Of a DNA stretch of 64,000 nucleotides, positions 18,135 through 26,250 are shown in pieces. Numbering within the stretch: position 1 is the stretch's first letter; each line of letters opens with the position of its first letter. The DNA comes from Nitrosopumilus adriaticus. Lineage in GTDB: Archaea > Thermoproteota > Nitrososphaeria > Nitrososphaerales > Nitrosopumilaceae. The stretch covers positions 806,001 through 870,000 of the forward strand of contig NZ_CP011070.1 in the NCBI RefSeq assembly GCF_000956175.1, in the 5' to 3' direction. Below the pieces are notes generated by a model. It saw only the letters and a program-made list of their open reading frames with translations, had not been told where the DNA came from and did not search any database. The translations under genes were made by a program, and so were the position numbers.

Positions 18135-18235
18135 TGCTTACTTGCAACAAATGCTATAACAACCATCATGATCAGTGTATGGGTAAAGCTGGAATGTTTG
18201 ATTGTGCTTGTGAATGTTTTAAAAAATCAAAATAA
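18134..18235 (+). CDS. Cys/His-rich microprotein, 33 aa
   Basis: This is the third ORF of the overlapping trio. Six cysteines and two histidines occur in 33 residues (CNKCYNNHHDQC and CACECF), enough to bind one or two metal ions. It ends 31 bp before the convergent TBP gene stop. The density of metal ligands and the tight overlap argue for a real gene. The function is unknown. Confidence 0.6.
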   Translation: MLTCNKCYNNHHDQCMGKAGMFDCACECFKKSK

Positions 18236-18266
18236 TAATTTTTAATTAATTTATTTTTTATTGAAA

Positions 18267-18827
18267 CTAATCGTAAACCATTAAGTTTTTCTCTTCAAGC
18301 AAACTATGAATTTGATTTACAGAGCGATGAATATCTTTTTCAATTCGTGCACCAACACATACTAGTTTTCCTGATGCAAAAATTAGAATTACTGTTTTTG
18401 GATCAAGCATTCTGTGTATCAATCCTGGGAATTGCTCTGGTTCATACATACTTCTTGGAAGTGTTCTTGCTGCTTGCTCCAAATTCACTTTGCCTCCAAG
18501 ATTAATTGATGAGACGATATTTTGAATTGTAACTATGGGTTCGTTTTTGATTTTGATTTTCCCCTTTCTTAAATTTTGAACAACAATATTTACTGCCTTG
18601 ATTGCCATCTCTTCTGATTTTGCACCTGTACATACCATTTTTCCTGAGCCAAAAAGTAGTGTGGCAGTTCTTGGTGTTTTTAGTCTGAATACTGCTCCTG
18701 GGAATTGCTCTGGATGATATTCCACATCTGGAAATTTTTTTGTTATATCTACAAGATCTAATTTCTGCTCAATTGTTGCAGATGCTACTACATTGACAAT
18801 TGCTATTACTGGCTTGGTTTCTGTCAT
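18267..18827 (-). CDS. tbp: TATA-box-binding protein
   Basis: This general transcription factor binds archaeal TATA boxes. It has two direct repeats of the saddle fold, each with the signature EQFPG followed by LFGSGKMVCTGA (first repeat) or IFASGKLVCVGA (second repeat). At 186 residues it has normal length, and the C-terminal tail is short. It lies 21 bp downstream of a TFB gene on the same strand, so the two core initiation factors are likely made together. Confidence 0.97.
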   Translation of the reverse strand: MTETKPVIAIVNVVASATIEQKLDLVDITKKFPDVEYHPEQFPGAVFRLKTPRTATLLFGSGKMVCTGAKSEEMAIKAVNIVVQNLRKGKIKIKNEPIVTIQNIVSSINLGGKVNLEQAARTLPRSMYEPEQFPGLIHRMLDPKTVILIFASGKLVCVGARIEKDIHRSVNQIHSLLEEKNLMVYD

Positions 18828-18848
18828 GTCTTTTTGGTTATTTATCGA

Positions 18849-19769
18849 CTATATCTCCGTATCTTGGTCTAATCTGAGGCCTTTGTATCTATTTCTAATG
18901 GTCACTTCAGTCACATTTGAGGCTTCTGCGATGTCTCTTTGAGTTCTATCTTCCCCATTTTTGACACATGAGAGGTATAATGCAGCAGCTGCCAGCCCCA
19001 TAGGATCTTTTCCTGCTGATTCCTCATGATCTTGAGCAATCTGCAGAACTTTGGCAGCATAGCGTTTAGTCTTCTCCGAAATGTCTAGTTTACTTGAAAT
19101 TCTTGCAATACACTGAACTGGATTAACTACTGGCATCTTTAGTTCTAATTCTTGATGTAAAATTCTATAACATCGTGAAATATCTTTTTTCTTAATATTC
19201 CCTGCATCTGCGACATCTTTTAGAGTTCTAGGAGTTTCAGTATCTCTGCATGCTGCATATAATGCAGCAGCAATTAGGGCTGAAATGGAGCGACCTCTAA
19301 CTAGACCTTTCTCCAATGCTTTTCTGTAAATGTATGATGCTTTCTCAATTACTGAATCTGAAAGTGATAATTTGTCTTTTAATGTTGATAGCTGACTGAG
19401 GGCTTGTCGTAGATTTTTATCTGCAGATGCATTGACTTTGCTCCTACTATCCCAAGTTCTTAGTCTCTCAATTGTACTTTTCATAGATGATGAAAGTGGT
19501 TTTCCAGATGCGTCTTTATTCATAGGACTGATAATTGTTGCAAGTCCTCTGTCGTGCATAGCAAGTGATGTTGGGGCTCCTGTTCTTGTAGGATCTGCTC
19601 CGCCTTCTTTTGAAAATGATCTCCACTCTGGTCCTGAATCTTGTAATGTCTCAGAAATTACAAACCCACATTTAGAACAAAATCTTTCTCCTGTAACATT
19701 GTCTGTTAACATGGATTTTTGTCCACAACGTCTACAAACACTATCTGCATTAACAGTTTCTAAAACCAA
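18849..19769 (-). CDS. tfb: Transcription initiation factor B, copy 1
   Basis: It recruits RNA polymerase to TBP-bound promoters. The N-terminal zinc ribbon has CRRCG and CSKCGF, followed by the B-reader/linker region (GPEWRSFSKEGGADPTRTG) and two cyclin repeats. I prefer the TTG at 19769, which gives the N-terminus MVLETVNADS. The longer GTG start at 19781 adds a hydrophobic MVIF not seen in the second copy. It is close in sequence to the TFB at 24151 throughout. It pairs with tbp. Confidence 0.96.
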   Translation of the reverse strand: MVLETVNADSVCRRCGQKSMLTDNVTGERFCSKCGFVISETLQDSGPEWRSFSKEGGADPTRTGAPTSLAMHDRGLATIISPMNKDASGKPLSSSMKSTIERLRTWDSRSKVNASADKNLRQALSQLSTLKDKLSLSDSVIEKASYIYRKALEKGLVRGRSISALIAAALYAACRDTETPRTLKDVADAGNIKKKDISRCYRILHQELELKMPVVNPVQCIARISSKLDISEKTKRYAAKVLQIAQDHEESAGKDPMGLAAAALYLSCVKNGEDRTQRDIAEASNVTEVTIRNRYKGLRLDQDTEI

Positions 19770-19890
19770 AAATATTACCACAATTGTTTATTTTATTTCC
19801 TATAATAACTGACTTATTTTGTGAATTTACTCAAAAATCCCTATTTTTTATTTTTCAGGCACGTTTAATGGTTAAAATAAAATCATTTTC

Positions 19891-19968
19891 TTACAAAAGA
19901 AAAACGCCTAGTGCTTGGGCAAGAATTGATATTATTCCAACAATGACAATCTTCATACCCAATTTCAT
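19891..19968 (-). CDS. Hydrophobic microprotein, 25 aa (candidate)
   Basis: The predicted peptide is a lysine-flanked start followed by one hydrophobic helix (IVGIISILAQALGVFLL). A TATA-like TTATAG on the minus strand (about 19992-19997) lies about 26 bases before the ATG, the right distance for a leaderless mRNA. It would be a single-span membrane peptide. It lies between TFB and the EF-Tu-like gene. Its very small size makes chance possible. Confidence 0.4.
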   Translation of the reverse strand: MKLGMKIVIVGIISILAQALGVFLL

Positions 19969-20041
19969 ATTATCTGTGATCTGCTTATTCCTATAATCTT
20001 TACAATAACCTACATTAACCCAAATTTTTAATTCAAAACTA

Positions 20042-20962
20042 ATGGTACTATCTGTAAATTTTGTAGTTTTAGGCAAGCAAGATATTGCAGCTGAATTTGG
20101 AAAAAAAGGAACCGTAACTGATCTTTCACTTTATGACAGAAAAGAGTCTGATATAATCAAAACATGGGTTACTCCAACAGGTTTTCCAGAAAAAATTCAG
20201 CCATTATTTCAAGCAATCAACTTAGCAGAATATGTCGTTTTTTTAGTGGATAAATTAGATAAATTCACAGGGGAGCAAATTATTGCGTTAGACTCTCTAA
20301 AAAAAGAGAAAGGCATTTTATCTCATACCTTTGATGTTGATGAATCAAAATTAGATGCTATGATCAAAGGAACTGTGGTTGAAAATTATACCAAAGTTGA
20401 TCATGATAAAATTAAAGAAGCAATGGATAAACTGGAGCCACAATCAAATGATGACCCTTCTGAGATGGTAATTGATCATTGTTTTGATGTGAAAGGTGTT
20501 GGGACTGTAATTTTAGGTAAAGTAACTCATGGAAAAATAAAACAATATGATAACTTGAAACTATACCCTGCAGGAATTGACGTCTTGATAAAATCCATTC
20601 AAATGCATGATGATCCTGTAGATGAATCTACTTGTCCTGCTAGAGTTGGACTTGCAGTAAAGGGTGCAAAGCCTGATGAAGTAGGGCGTGGAGATATAAT
20701 TTCGCAAGAAGGTGCAGTAGATGTAAAAAATGAGATTGAACTTGATTTTAAAAAGAGCCCCTTTTACAAAAGTGAAATTTCAGAAAATCAGGGATGTTTA
20801 GTGAATATTGGATTACAAATTAAAGCTGCAAAATTCACATCTCTCTCTCCGCTAAAGCTAAAATTTGAAAAACCTGTTGCATGCAAGAAAGGTCAAATTG
20901 CAGTAATTCTAAAACCTGAATCTCCAACAATTAGAATTCTTGGAAGCGGAGCAATTCAATAG
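20042..20962 (+). CDS. EF-Tu/SelB-related protein without GTPase motifs
   Basis: The 306-residue protein has a degenerate G-domain-like N-terminus: FVVLGKQDIAAEFGKKG stands where a P-loop would be, and there is no GKS/T, DxxG or NKxD. Domain 2 is a clear EF-Tu beta-barrel (residues about 140-220; KGVGTVILGKVTHGKIKQYD, IKSIQMHDDPVDE), followed by a domain 3-like barrel. Related archaeal proteins are often annotated as SelB-like, but selenocysteine use is not expected here. It is likely a pseudo-GTPase with a translation-related role, which is an inference. Confidence 0.8.
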   Translation: MVLSVNFVVLGKQDIAAEFGKKGTVTDLSLYDRKESDIIKTWVTPTGFPEKIQPLFQAINLAEYVVFLVDKLDKFTGEQIIALDSLKKEKGILSHTFDVDESKLDAMIKGTVVENYTKVDHDKIKEAMDKLEPQSNDDPSEMVIDHCFDVKGVGTVILGKVTHGKIKQYDNLKLYPAGIDVLIKSIQMHDDPVDESTCPARVGLAVKGAKPDEVGRGDIISQEGAVDVKNEIELDFKKSPFYKSEISENQGCLVNIGLQIKAAKFTSLSPLKLKFEKPVACKKGQIAVILKPESPTIRILGSGAIQ

Positions 20963-20996
20963 ACTAATTTAATTAAATCAAATTAATTCATAAAGC

Positions 20997-21527
20997 ATGC
21001 GCGGATTGATGATGGGAAGGTTTCAGCCTTTTCATTTGGGGCATTTGGATTTAGCAAAACAAATTCTTGATGAATGTGATGAACTAATAATTGCAATTAC
21101 TAGTTCTCAGTTTAATTATTTAGAAAAAGATCCTTTTACAGCAGGTGAACGAATAGAGATGATTCATAATTCTCTAAAGGAATCTTCGTTGGATTTGACT
21201 AGGTGTTTTGTAGTATCAATTGAAAACCAATTCAACGTCGCAACTTGGGCATCATATCTAAAATCTACATTACCACATTTTGATAAAGTGTATAGTGGAA
21301 ATGACTATGTCTCAATGCTACTTGCTGATTCGGGAATTGAGGTGGTGATTCCTAAATTTTTAGATAGGACTCAATTCAATGCCACAAGAATCCGCTCAAT
21401 GATTATCTCTGATGAAAACTGGAAAGATTTTGTTCCAAATGCAGTTTATGATTTACTGACAAAAATTAATGCAAAAAATAGGCTTGCCGTAATTTCTATA
21501 TCTGATACCAATCCTACAAAACATTAA
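20997..21527 (+). CDS. nadM: Nicotinamide-nucleotide adenylyltransferase
   Basis: It adenylates nicotinamide (or nicotinate) mononucleotide in NAD synthesis. The nucleotidyltransferase signature GRFQPFHLGH includes the HxGH motif at residues 13-16. The C-terminal NATRIRSM corresponds to the ISSTxxR motif, with Asn-Ala substitutions common in archaeal NadM. At 176 residues it has the family length. It overlaps the downstream zinc-ribbon ORF by one base, and it complements nadE at 2588. Confidence 0.93.
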   Translation: MRGLMMGRFQPFHLGHLDLAKQILDECDELIIAITSSQFNYLEKDPFTAGERIEMIHNSLKESSLDLTRCFVVSIENQFNVATWASYLKSTLPHFDKVYSGNDYVSMLLADSGIEVVIPKFLDRTQFNATRIRSMIISDENWKDFVPNAVYDLLTKINAKNRLAVISISDTNPTKH

Positions 21528-21646
21528 TGGAACCTATCAGAGCCTGTCCAATTTGCCCTAAGTGTGGCTCGAAAAGATTTGTCCGGCTACCTGGAGAAAA
21601 GGTTACTGTAAAGTGTCGTTCATGTGAAAAAATTATTGAAATCTAA
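21527..21646 (+). CDS. Zinc-ribbon microprotein, 39 aa
   Basis: Its ATG shares a base with the nadM stop codon (TAATG), indicating coupled translation. The product has CPICPKCG near the start and CRSC near the end, so four to five cysteines can form a zinc ribbon with a basic beta hairpin between (RFVRLPGEKVTVK). The function is unknown. Such mini-ribbons often bind RNA or partner proteins. Confidence 0.7.
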   Translation: MEPIRACPICPKCGSKRFVRLPGEKVTVKCRSCEKIIEI

Positions 21647-21684
21647 ATTTCATAGTTAATATTTGCAGCATTCTTAAAAAATTC

Positions 21685-22683
21685 ATGGCAAAAACATGGA
21701 AGGATAACGAAATCAGCCTTGATCCAATTAAAGATCAAACTGTCGCTGTAATCGGTTATGGAATCCAAGGTGATGCACAAGCTAACAACATGAAAGACTC
21801 TGGTCTAAATGTAATAATTGGTCTTAAAGAAGGCGGTAACAGCTGGAAAAAGGCAGAAGCTGATGGTCACAAAGTAATGTCTGTTGCTGATGCAACAAAA
21901 CAAGGAGACATTATACACATTTTGATTCCAGATATGATTCAAGGACAAGTATACAAGGATGAAATCGGACCAAATCTTTCTGAAGGAAAAGCATTGTCAT
22001 TTTCTCATGCAGCTGCAATCTATTGGAAATGGATTGAAGCTCCAAGTAATGTAGACTTAATCATGGTTGCCCCAAAAGGACCTGGTTCAAAAGTTAGAGA
22101 AACATATCTTGATAATTTTGGAACTCCTGCAATTGTTGCAGTAGAACAAGATTTTACAGGAAAAGCTTGGGATAGAACATTAGGAATTGCAAAAGCAATT
22201 GGAAGTGCAAGAGCTGGATTGATCAAAACTGCTTTCAAAGAGGAAGTAGAAACTGATTGGTTTGGTGAACAAGCAGACCTTTGTGGTGGTGCAGCTTCTA
22301 TGGTTACAAATGCATTTGAGACTCTAGTTGAAGCAGGATATCAGCCTGAAATTGCATACTTTGAAGTTTTACATGAGCTCAAACTCATCGTAGATATGAT
22401 TCAGAGATATGGAATTAATGGTATGTGGAGACGTGTAAGTGAAACTGCGAGATATGGTGGTCTAACACGTGGCCCCATGGTAATGGATTCTGCAAATAAA
22501 GAAAATATGAAAAAAGTTCTTACCATGATTCAAGATGGTACATTCAACAACGAGTGGATTTCTGAATATCAGAAAAACGGTAAAGATGCATTTGACAAAT
22601 ACATGAAAGAATATGACGGACACCAAATTGAAAAAGTTGGTAAAGAAATGCGTAAAATGATGTGGCCTGATTCCACAGAATAA
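21685..22683 (+). CDS. ilvC: Ketol-acid reductoisomerase
   Basis: It converts acetolactate or acetohydroxybutyrate to the dihydroxy acid in valine and isoleucine synthesis, using NAD(P)H and Mg2+. The Rossmann motif GYGIQGDAQ is at residues 24-32, and the catalytic helical domain shows the acid-rich region with LCGGAASM and FEVLHELKLIVDM. At 332 residues it is the short class I enzyme. It stands alone, convergent with the mutase B12 subunit. Other branched-chain pathway genes are not in this window. Confidence 0.97.
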   Translation: MAKTWKDNEISLDPIKDQTVAVIGYGIQGDAQANNMKDSGLNVIIGLKEGGNSWKKAEADGHKVMSVADATKQGDIIHILIPDMIQGQVYKDEIGPNLSEGKALSFSHAAAIYWKWIEAPSNVDLIMVAPKGPGSKVRETYLDNFGTPAIVAVEQDFTGKAWDRTLGIAKAIGSARAGLIKTAFKEEVETDWFGEQADLCGGAASMVTNAFETLVEAGYQPEIAYFEVLHELKLIVDMIQRYGINGMWRRVSETARYGGLTRGPMVMDSANKENMKKVLTMIQDGTFNNEWISEYQKNGKDAFDKYMKEYDGHQIEKVGKEMRKMMWPDSTE

Positions 22684-22693
22684 TCTTTTTTTC

Positions 22694-23116
22694 TTATATT
22701 TTTCTTAATTTTGAAACGCCCGTTGTGATGTGGTTGATTATTGTTGGTAATGGTGTACCTGGACCAAATACATGATCAACTCCTGATTTTATAAGATCCT
22801 TATGATCAATGTCTGGGATTACTCCTCCGCCAACTATTAGAACGTCATTAATTCCTTTCTTTTTTAACGCCTTTACTACTCTTGGAAAAAGAGTTCCATG
22901 TGCGCCATTAAGCAAACTCATTGCAACAGCATCAACATCTTCATCTTCTGCAATCTGTGCAATTCTTTCTGGGGTTGCAAATAACCCTGAGTAGATTACC
23001 TCCATCCCTGCATCCCTAAATGCTCTACATAACACTAAAGCGCCTCTGTCATGACCGTCAAGACCTAACTTGGCAACTAATATTTTGATGCTTCGTGATG
23101 CAGTTTTTTGCTTCAT
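22694..23116 (-). CDS. mcmA2: Methylmalonyl-CoA mutase, B12-binding subunit
   Basis: This 140-residue protein is a free-standing cobalamin-binding domain. The DxHxxG motif (Asp20, His22, Gly25 in LGLDGHDRG) supplies the lower axial ligand to B12, and SLLNGAH and IVGGGVIPD are the other cofactor contacts. It works with the catalytic subunit encoded at 30330 to interconvert methylmalonyl-CoA and succinyl-CoA, a step of the thaumarchaeal hydroxypropionate/hydroxybutyrate cycle. The genes are about 7 kb apart and on opposite strands, so a split enzyme must be assembled from separate transcripts. Confidence 0.95.
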   Translation of the reverse strand: MKQKTASRSIKILVAKLGLDGHDRGALVLCRAFRDAGMEVIYSGLFATPERIAQIAEDEDVDAVAMSLLNGAHGTLFPRVVKALKKKGINDVLIVGGGVIPDIDHKDLIKSGVDHVFGPGTPLPTIINHITTGVSKLRKI

Positions 23117-23245
23117 GGTGATTTCTATATTTTGTAGGTTTTAAAGGGTTTATTTGATTTTCGTCAATCTATTTTTTTATGTGTAATGCTTTAATCTCTT
23201 CAAATATATTGATTCAAAAATTAGATTGTATCGGGAATAATAGGT

Positions 23246-23509
23246 ATGACAGAAGATGTATGTGATTTTTGTAAAGGAGTTGGATCCTCTGGTCCAAACA
23301 CCTGTGTGTATTGTAATGGAACTGGCGAATGGAATAATGCAGCTCAAGCATATGTGAAAAATCATATTTGTCAATGCATTGTACTTGATAGAAAGTTCTG
23401 CCCTGTTTGCAACAAGGCATGCCACCATGACACTTCGCTTAATCCTAAACAAAAAATTGATCCGGGCTATGGGGGGATGTCTAGTCCTGAAATATCTGTA
23501 ATTGCGTAA
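23246..23509 (+). CDS. DnaJ-type zinc-finger protein, 87 aa
   Basis: Two repeats of the CxxCxGxG type (CDFCKGVG and CVYCNGTG) are followed by CQC and CPVCNKAC, giving at least eight cysteines. This matches the central zinc domain of DnaJ without the J domain. Such isolated domains may act as thiol or chaperone-like modules. It is divergent from the mutase subunit and upstream of another zinc microprotein. Confidence 0.75.
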   Translation: MTEDVCDFCKGVGSSGPNTCVYCNGTGEWNNAAQAYVKNHICQCIVLDRKFCPVCNKACHHDTSLNPKQKIDPGYGGMSSPEISVIA

Positions 23510-23587
23510 ATTCTAGCAATTTTGATGATTTGCGATTTTTTTCAAATAATACCTACCGTTCTTATAGTTGAGAAAGTCAAGTTAACT

Positions 23588-23716
23588 ATGTCCGAAGATA
23601 GAAAAATGTACAAATGTACATGTTCTGACTGCGGCAAAGAATCTGAAGTTCCTTTTGAACCCAAAGCGGACAGACCAGTCTATTGCCGAGAATGTTTACC
23701 AAAACATCGCAATTGA
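23588..23716 (+). CDS. CxxC-x17-CxxC zinc-binding protein, 42 aa
   Basis: The cysteines CSDC and CREC are exactly 17 residues apart, the pattern of the CxxC-x17-CxxC domain family (related to TIGR04272). The middle part EVPFEPKADRPVY is typical. An in-frame start at 23522 exists, but the ATG at 23588 is preferred because a TATA-like CTTATAG (about 23559) lies some 26 bases before it. The family is thought to bind zinc; its function is unknown. Confidence 0.8.
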   Translation: MSEDRKMYKCTCSDCGKESEVPFEPKADRPVYCRECLPKHRN

Positions 23717-23854
23717 TGAATTTAGACTAGTTTCGTTTAATTAATTTTGAACTAAATTATTTCCAAGTATATCAAAAATCTTTTTTTCTTTTTTACAGAA
23801 TTTGCGACTAGTTTCATATACTCAGTTTAAATTATGCGCCAATACGAATGCAAT

Positions 23855-24139
23855 ATGTCAAACAATTCTAAAGATACAATTTTCATTGGAAAAAAACCAT
23901 TGATGACCTATGTCACATCAGCAATTATTCAATTAGCTACCATGCCTTTAATCACAATTAAAGCAAGAGGTATGACTATTGCTCATGCAGTGGATGTAGC
24001 TCAAATAGTACTGCAAAAAACAAAACCAGCATTTGTCATCGGCGATGTTAAAATTGGTTCAGAATCATTAGTATCTCAAGATGGTAAAAACCGAGATGTT
24101 TCATCAATTGAAATTTCGCTAAAAAGGGCAGAAGCATAA
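23855..24139 (+). CDS. albA: Alba chromatin/RNA-binding protein
   Basis: Alba dimers bind DNA and RNA and coat archaeal chromosomes. The conserved core is present: IFIGKKPLMTYVTSAI, the basic IKARGMTIAHAVD, and VKIGSESL. I prefer the ATG at 23855, which gives MSNNSKDTIFIG, over the ATG at 23834. A TATA-like CATATA at 23815-23820 fits a short leader for the later start. The next gene, a TFB, begins 11 bases after the stop, so chromatin protein and initiation factor are likely co-expressed. Confidence 0.93.
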   Translation: MSNNSKDTIFIGKKPLMTYVTSAIIQLATMPLITIKARGMTIAHAVDVAQIVLQKTKPAFVIGDVKIGSESLVSQDGKNRDVSSIEISLKRAEA

Positions 24140-24150
24140 GGTTCGTTTAG

Positions 24151-25071
24151 ATGGTAACTACCAATCAAGACTCTCTTTGTTTACGTTGCGGAAAAAATTC
24201 TTTGCTTACCGACGATGTTACAGGAGAAAGATTTTGTGGTAAATGTGGGTTTGTAATTTCTGAGACATCTCAAGATTCAGGTCCTGAATGGAGATCATTT
24301 TCAAAAGACGGTGGTGCAGATCCTGCAAGAACTGGTGCACCATCATCTTTGATGATTCACGACATGGGATTGTCCACAGTAATTAATCCAATTAACAAAG
24401 ATGCTTCTGGAAAGCCACTTTCCACATCAATGAAAAGTACAATTGAGAGACTCAGAACTTGGGATAGTAGAAGTCAAGTTCATGAACCTATTGATAGGAA
24501 TCTTAGACAAGCGTTAAGCGATTTAAATAAATTAAAAGACAAGGTTGCCATCCCTGCAAATGTTCTTGAAAAAGCATCATACATTTACAGAAAAGCTTTG
24601 GAGAAAAAACTTGTTCGAGGTCGTTCTATTGCAGCAATGATTGCAGCATCACTTTATGCTGCATGCAGAGACACTGAAACTCCTAGAACCCTAAAAGATA
24701 TTGCTGATGCTGCAAATGTAAAACGAAAAGATATTGCAAGATGCTATAGATTACTTCACCATGAATTGGAATTAAAAATGCCTGTTGTAGATTCCATTCA
24801 GTGTATTGCAAGAATTTCAAGTAAACTAGACATTTCGGAGAAGACTAAACGTTATGCTGTTAAAGTTCTAAAAGATGCGCAGGAACGCAAAGAATCTGCA
24901 GGAAAAGATCCTATGGGACTGGCAGCTACTGCATTATACTTGTCATGTGTTCATAATGGGGTATCGATAACTCAAAGAGACCTTGCAGAAGCTGCAGGTG
25001 TTACTGAAGTAACAATTAGAAATCGATACAAGGGTCTCAAAGCAGATCAGAGTTCCAAATCAGAAATTTAG
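24151..25071 (+). CDS. tfb: Transcription initiation factor B, copy 2
   Basis: This second TFB is 306 residues long. The zinc ribbon (CLRCGK, CGKCGF), linker and two cyclin folds are all intact. It differs from the copy at 18849 mainly in the N-terminal tip, the linker helix (LNKLKDKVAIPANVLEK) and the tail. It follows alba closely. Having more than one TFB is normal for thaumarchaea and is thought to allow promoter-selective initiation. Confidence 0.96.
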   Translation: MVTTNQDSLCLRCGKNSLLTDDVTGERFCGKCGFVISETSQDSGPEWRSFSKDGGADPARTGAPSSLMIHDMGLSTVINPINKDASGKPLSTSMKSTIERLRTWDSRSQVHEPIDRNLRQALSDLNKLKDKVAIPANVLEKASYIYRKALEKKLVRGRSIAAMIAASLYAACRDTETPRTLKDIADAANVKRKDIARCYRLLHHELELKMPVVDSIQCIARISSKLDISEKTKRYAVKVLKDAQERKESAGKDPMGLAATALYLSCVHNGVSITQRDLAEAAGVTEVTIRNRYKGLKADQSSKSEI

Positions 25072-25124
25072 ATTTCAATACTCTAACATTTGTCTTGCAG
25101 TGCACATGATTGCCTTCCCACTCA

Positions 25125-25130
25125 TTATAA
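25125..25130 (+). promoter_or_regulatory. TATA box of the winged-helix gene
   Basis: TTATAA starts 28 bases before the ATG at 25153, within an otherwise mixed stretch. The spacing favours that ATG as the true start over the in-frame TTG at 25090. Confidence 0.5.
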
Positions 25131-25152
25131 CTCAAAATCGCCTACTTATAGT

Positions 25153-25482
25153 ATGCAAATCCTAAATCAATTAAAAATCGAAGAGCCAGAAAGAAAAGAA
25201 GTTTTTCTTGAAATCTTATCTGACAAGTATTGTAGATTAATCTTAGAATCTATAATGAATTCCTCAAAATCTGCCATTGAGATATCTAGAGAACAAAAAA
25301 TTCCTCTAAGCACTGTTTATAGAAGAATACAACAACTTCATGACTCACACATGGTTCGCACTTCAGGAGTAATTACTGAAGAAGGAAAAAGACTCTTCTT
25401 GTATAAGAGTAAAATCAAAGAAGTCAATACACGATTCTATGATGGAAAGATTACTGTTGATGTAGTATTCAACACAAACTAA
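25153..25482 (+). CDS. Winged-helix DNA-binding protein, about 109 aa
   Basis: A helix-turn-helix region spans AIEISREQKIPLSTVYRRIQQL with a short wing (MVRTSGVITEEGKRLFLYKS). This is an ArsR-like regulator fold with no sensor domain. I place the start at the ATG at 25153, since a TATA box sits 28 bp upstream. The upstream TTG at 25090 would add 21 residues of odd Cys/His-rich sequence. It follows TFB copy 2 on the same strand, but the TATA box suggests independent transcription. Its target is unknown. Confidence 0.75.
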   Translation: MQILNQLKIEEPERKEVFLEILSDKYCRLILESIMNSSKSAIEISREQKIPLSTVYRRIQQLHDSHMVRTSGVITEEGKRLFLYKSKIKEVNTRFYDGKITVDVVFNTN

Positions 25483-25496
25483 TCTTTCTCTGATTT

Positions 25497-26084
25497 TTAA
25501 TAATCGTGTTCGCTAAAATCATTACCTAATGCAATTGATGCTACAACAGTAGATTCGGTTGTCTGTGATTTCATCTTTGTATCTGGTAAAAATTCATGAA
25601 ATATCTCTTGTAGTAATTGCTCTGTGAAGATTGACCAATTACTTCCAAGCTCGTGTTGGATTACAAAATGATGTATGTTTCCTTCTATTCTATGGTCTGA
25701 TTTCATTCCTGATGCTCGCATATAGTCTTCTAATGTTTCAATGCATCTTTTCAAATCATATCCTCCCTTGATAAATAAGACTGTGTCTTTAATTACGGGT
25801 TTTATTACATTGATAATTTCATTGATGTCTTCTGAACTCATCTCTGCTCCAAAAATATCTAAAATTTTCTTTGGTACTGGAATAATGCCTATTTTTTCTG
25901 TATATCTATCCCATTGAACATATTTTTCTAAAATTTGTCTTGCCATAACATTGTGTGATATGTTGTGATTATTTGCTTCTGCCTCTATCTCTTCAACTAG
26001 TTTTACTGGTAGGCGATAAGTTACACTTCGAGTTTTTTCTTTTTTTGGTGGATGCTGCTGTGACTTTATTGTTTTTGAATCCAA
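25497..26084 (-). CDS. Ribbon-helix-helix regulator with unknown C-terminal domain
   Basis: Residues about 15-60 fit a ribbon-helix-helix DNA-binding domain (SVTYRLPVKLVEEIEAEANN, VMARQILEKYV). The remaining 130 residues are alpha/beta and end with a stretch around HHFVIQHELGSNWSIFTEQL that I cannot assign. The protein is probably a dimeric transcription regulator with a ligand or partner-binding part. It is convergent with the winged-helix gene at 25153. Confidence 0.75.
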   Translation of the reverse strand: MDSKTIKSQQHPPKKEKTRSVTYRLPVKLVEEIEAEANNHNISHNVMARQILEKYVQWDRYTEKIGIIPVPKKILDIFGAEMSSEDINEIINVIKPVIKDTVLFIKGGYDLKRCIETLEDYMRASGMKSDHRIEGNIHHFVIQHELGSNWSIFTEQLLQEIFHEFLPDTKMKSQTTESTVVASIALGNDFSEHDY

Positions 26085-26250
26085 TTAATAGAAATCAAAG
26101 TAAAATGAGGTTATAAGTTGGATCTATTGTTCATATGGTATTGTTATCGTAAATGATATTTGTTCTCAGCATTGATAATTGTGGATTATTTTATACCCTT
26201 TTTCTATTCATAATGGAATAAGGAGTCGCTAGAATTTGGTGAAATGAAAT

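Noticed and set aside
20042-20962. Selenocysteine elongation factor SelB
   Set aside because: The GTPase motifs are absent and I see no other selenocysteine genes in the window. Only the EF-Tu-like barrels match.
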